Positions 6,763 to 7,706 of a DNA stretch of 7,706 nt are shown here, one piece after another. Below the pieces are notes generated by a model that was not told where the DNA came from, did no database searches, and saw only the letters and a program-made list of their open reading frames with translations. A program made the position numbers and the translations under genes. The stretch lies in NCBI GenBank assembly GCA_934359535.1, contig CAKRLN010000098.1:1-7706 (forward strand). The letters are read 5' to 3'. The DNA is from an uncultured Lachnospiraceae bacterium (GTDB lineage Bacteria > Bacillota > Clostridia > Lachnospirales > Lachnospiraceae). Each line of letters begins with the position of its first letter. Position 1 is the stretch's first letter.

Positions 6763-7706
6763 TTCAGATTAATCAGTTAAAGCTTCCTGCCGGACATTCC
6801 TCAGACGAGCTAAAACACAAAATCCAAAAAATGTTAAAGCTTTCTGGCGAAGAAGCATTTTCTTATAAAATTACAAAACGTTCCATTGATGCAAGGAAAA
6901 AACCAGATATTTTCTATGTATATACAGTACAGGTATCCATAGCATCCGAAGAAAAGCACTTAAAAAAGGTGCATCTGCCGAACGTAATGGCAGTAAAAGA
7001 GAAGCAGTACCGTAATCCGGTCTGTGGCAGCGAAAAGCTTCTCCACAGACCCGTGATTATAGGCGCAGGACCAGCAGGACTTTTTGCAGCTTATCTTTTT
7101 ACCACAATGGGCTATAGCCCCGTTGTTTTAGAGCGGGGGAAAAAAATCGAAGACCGGAAAAAGGATGTTGAAGCCTTCTGGAAAAGTGGTATTCTAAATC
7201 CAAAAAGTAATGTCCAGTTTGGGGAAGGGGGAGCGGGAACCTTTTCAGACGGAAAATTAAATTCTGTCGTAAAAGATCCTTCCTGCCGGAATCATCTTGT
7301 GCTTGAGACCTTTGTAAAATTCGGTGCTCCGGAACAGATTTTATATGACAACAAGCCGCATATAGGAACTGATATTTTGTCCGAGGTTATCATAAATATG
7401 CGAAACTGGCTGATCGGACATGGCTGTGAATTTATTTTTGGCTGTCAGGCAAAGGATTTTGTGATTGAAAAAAATCAGGTTACCGGGATTATCTGTAACG
7501 ACCGTTCTTTTCCGGCAGAGGCAGTTATCCTTGCCCCTGGTCACAGTGCAAGGGATACATTTATCCGGTTAAAGGAACTGTCGGTTCCGATGGAAGTGAA
7601 AAATTTTGCGGTCGGATTCCGCGTTGAGCATCCACAGGAGATGATAAATGAAGCCATGTATGGGAAGCATCCATCGATCCTGTTACCGGCTGCACCGTAT
7701 AAGGTT
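6759..7706 (+). CDS. FAD-dependent dehydrogenase, COG2509 type (3' end outside window)
   Basis: The frame is open for 316 codons from ATG at 6759 to the right edge with no stop, so the gene is cut by the window; family members are usually a little over 500 residues. An N-terminal domain (1-90) contains KRSIDARKKPDIFYVYTV (40-57), the characteristic start of this family. A Rossmann dinucleotide site follows: VIIGAGPAGLFAAYLF (99-114), with E125 and R126 closing it. Then comes NVQFGEGGAGTFSDGKL (151-167), the family's most typical motif. Further on, AVILAPGHSARDTF and VKNFAVGFRVEHPQ also fit. The group is annotated only as uncharacterised FAD-dependent dehydrogenases in the cytoplasm; the substrate is unknown. 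AAGGA (6746-6750) precedes the start by eight bases, and the start overlaps the upstream stop (ATGA, 6759-6762), so the two flavoproteins are probably translated together. Confidence 0.92.
   Translation, partial: MIQINQLKLPAGHSSDELKHKIQKMLKLSGEEAFSYKITKRSIDARKKPDIFYVYTVQVSIASEEKHLKKVHLPNVMAVKEKQYRNPVCGSEKLLHRPVIIGAGPAGLFAAYLFTTMGYSPVVLERGKKIEDRKKDVEAFWKSGILNPKSNVQFGEGGAGTFSDGKLNSVVKDPSCRNHLVLETFVKFGAPEQILYDNKPHIGTDILSEVIINMRNWLIGHGCEFIFGCQAKDFVIEKNQVTGIICNDRSFPAEAVILAPGHSARDTFIRLKELSVPMEVKNFAVGFRVEHPQEMINEAMYGKHPSILLPAAPYKV

Noticed and set aside
7341..7544. Minus-strand 67-residue open frame
   Set aside because: It lies inside the second flavoprotein gene, whose motifs are clear on the + strand.

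Overview
The window reads as chromosomal DNA of a low-to-mid GC Gram-positive anaerobe, most likely a clostridium of the Lachnospiraceae type. The reasons are the phoH–(7TM-HD)–ybeY gene order, Shine-Dalgarno sequences of the AGGAGG/GGTGAT kind, a DUF3048 (YerB-like) lipoprotein, a SpoVB/YtgP-type flippase, and two clostridial-style flavoproteins in tandem. Every gene I can support is on the + strand. There is no sign of a mobile element, CRISPR array, tRNA or rRNA.

Region 1 (1-4895) looks like one tightly packed transcription unit. It contains the 3' end of phoH, a seven-helix membrane protein with a decayed HD domain, ybeY, a DUF3048 lipoprotein and a MurJ/SpoVB-like lipid flippase. The first two junctions are ATGA overlaps and the next two gaps are 12 and 16 bases. 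PhoH and YbeY are widely linked to RNA metabolism and ribosome quality control. The membrane protein occupies the place where Firmicutes normally carry the c-di-AMP phosphodiesterase PgpH (YqfF). The lipoprotein and flippase add an envelope element. The usual dgkA–cdd–era continuation after ybeY is absent.

Region 2 (4896-5484) holds one small gene for a single-pass membrane protein with a C-terminal domain resembling the BofC C-terminal domain. Its ribosome binding site and start codon lie exactly in the apical loop of a long two-part hairpin (4945-5004). A good extended -10 promoter (5424-5452) then starts the next unit.

Region 3 (5485-7706) encodes two flavoproteins joined by an ATGA overlap. 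The first is an HI0933/BaiN-type (COG2081) protein. The second is a COG2509-type FAD-dependent dehydrogenase that runs off the right edge after 316 codons.

The most notable points are the apparently catalytically dead, shortened PgpH homologue (HD replaced by YR, HH replaced by YY, extracellular domain missing), the start-codon hairpin at 4945-5004, and the altered ATGG motif in the first flavoprotein. I found no clear evidence of a wholly new multi-gene system.
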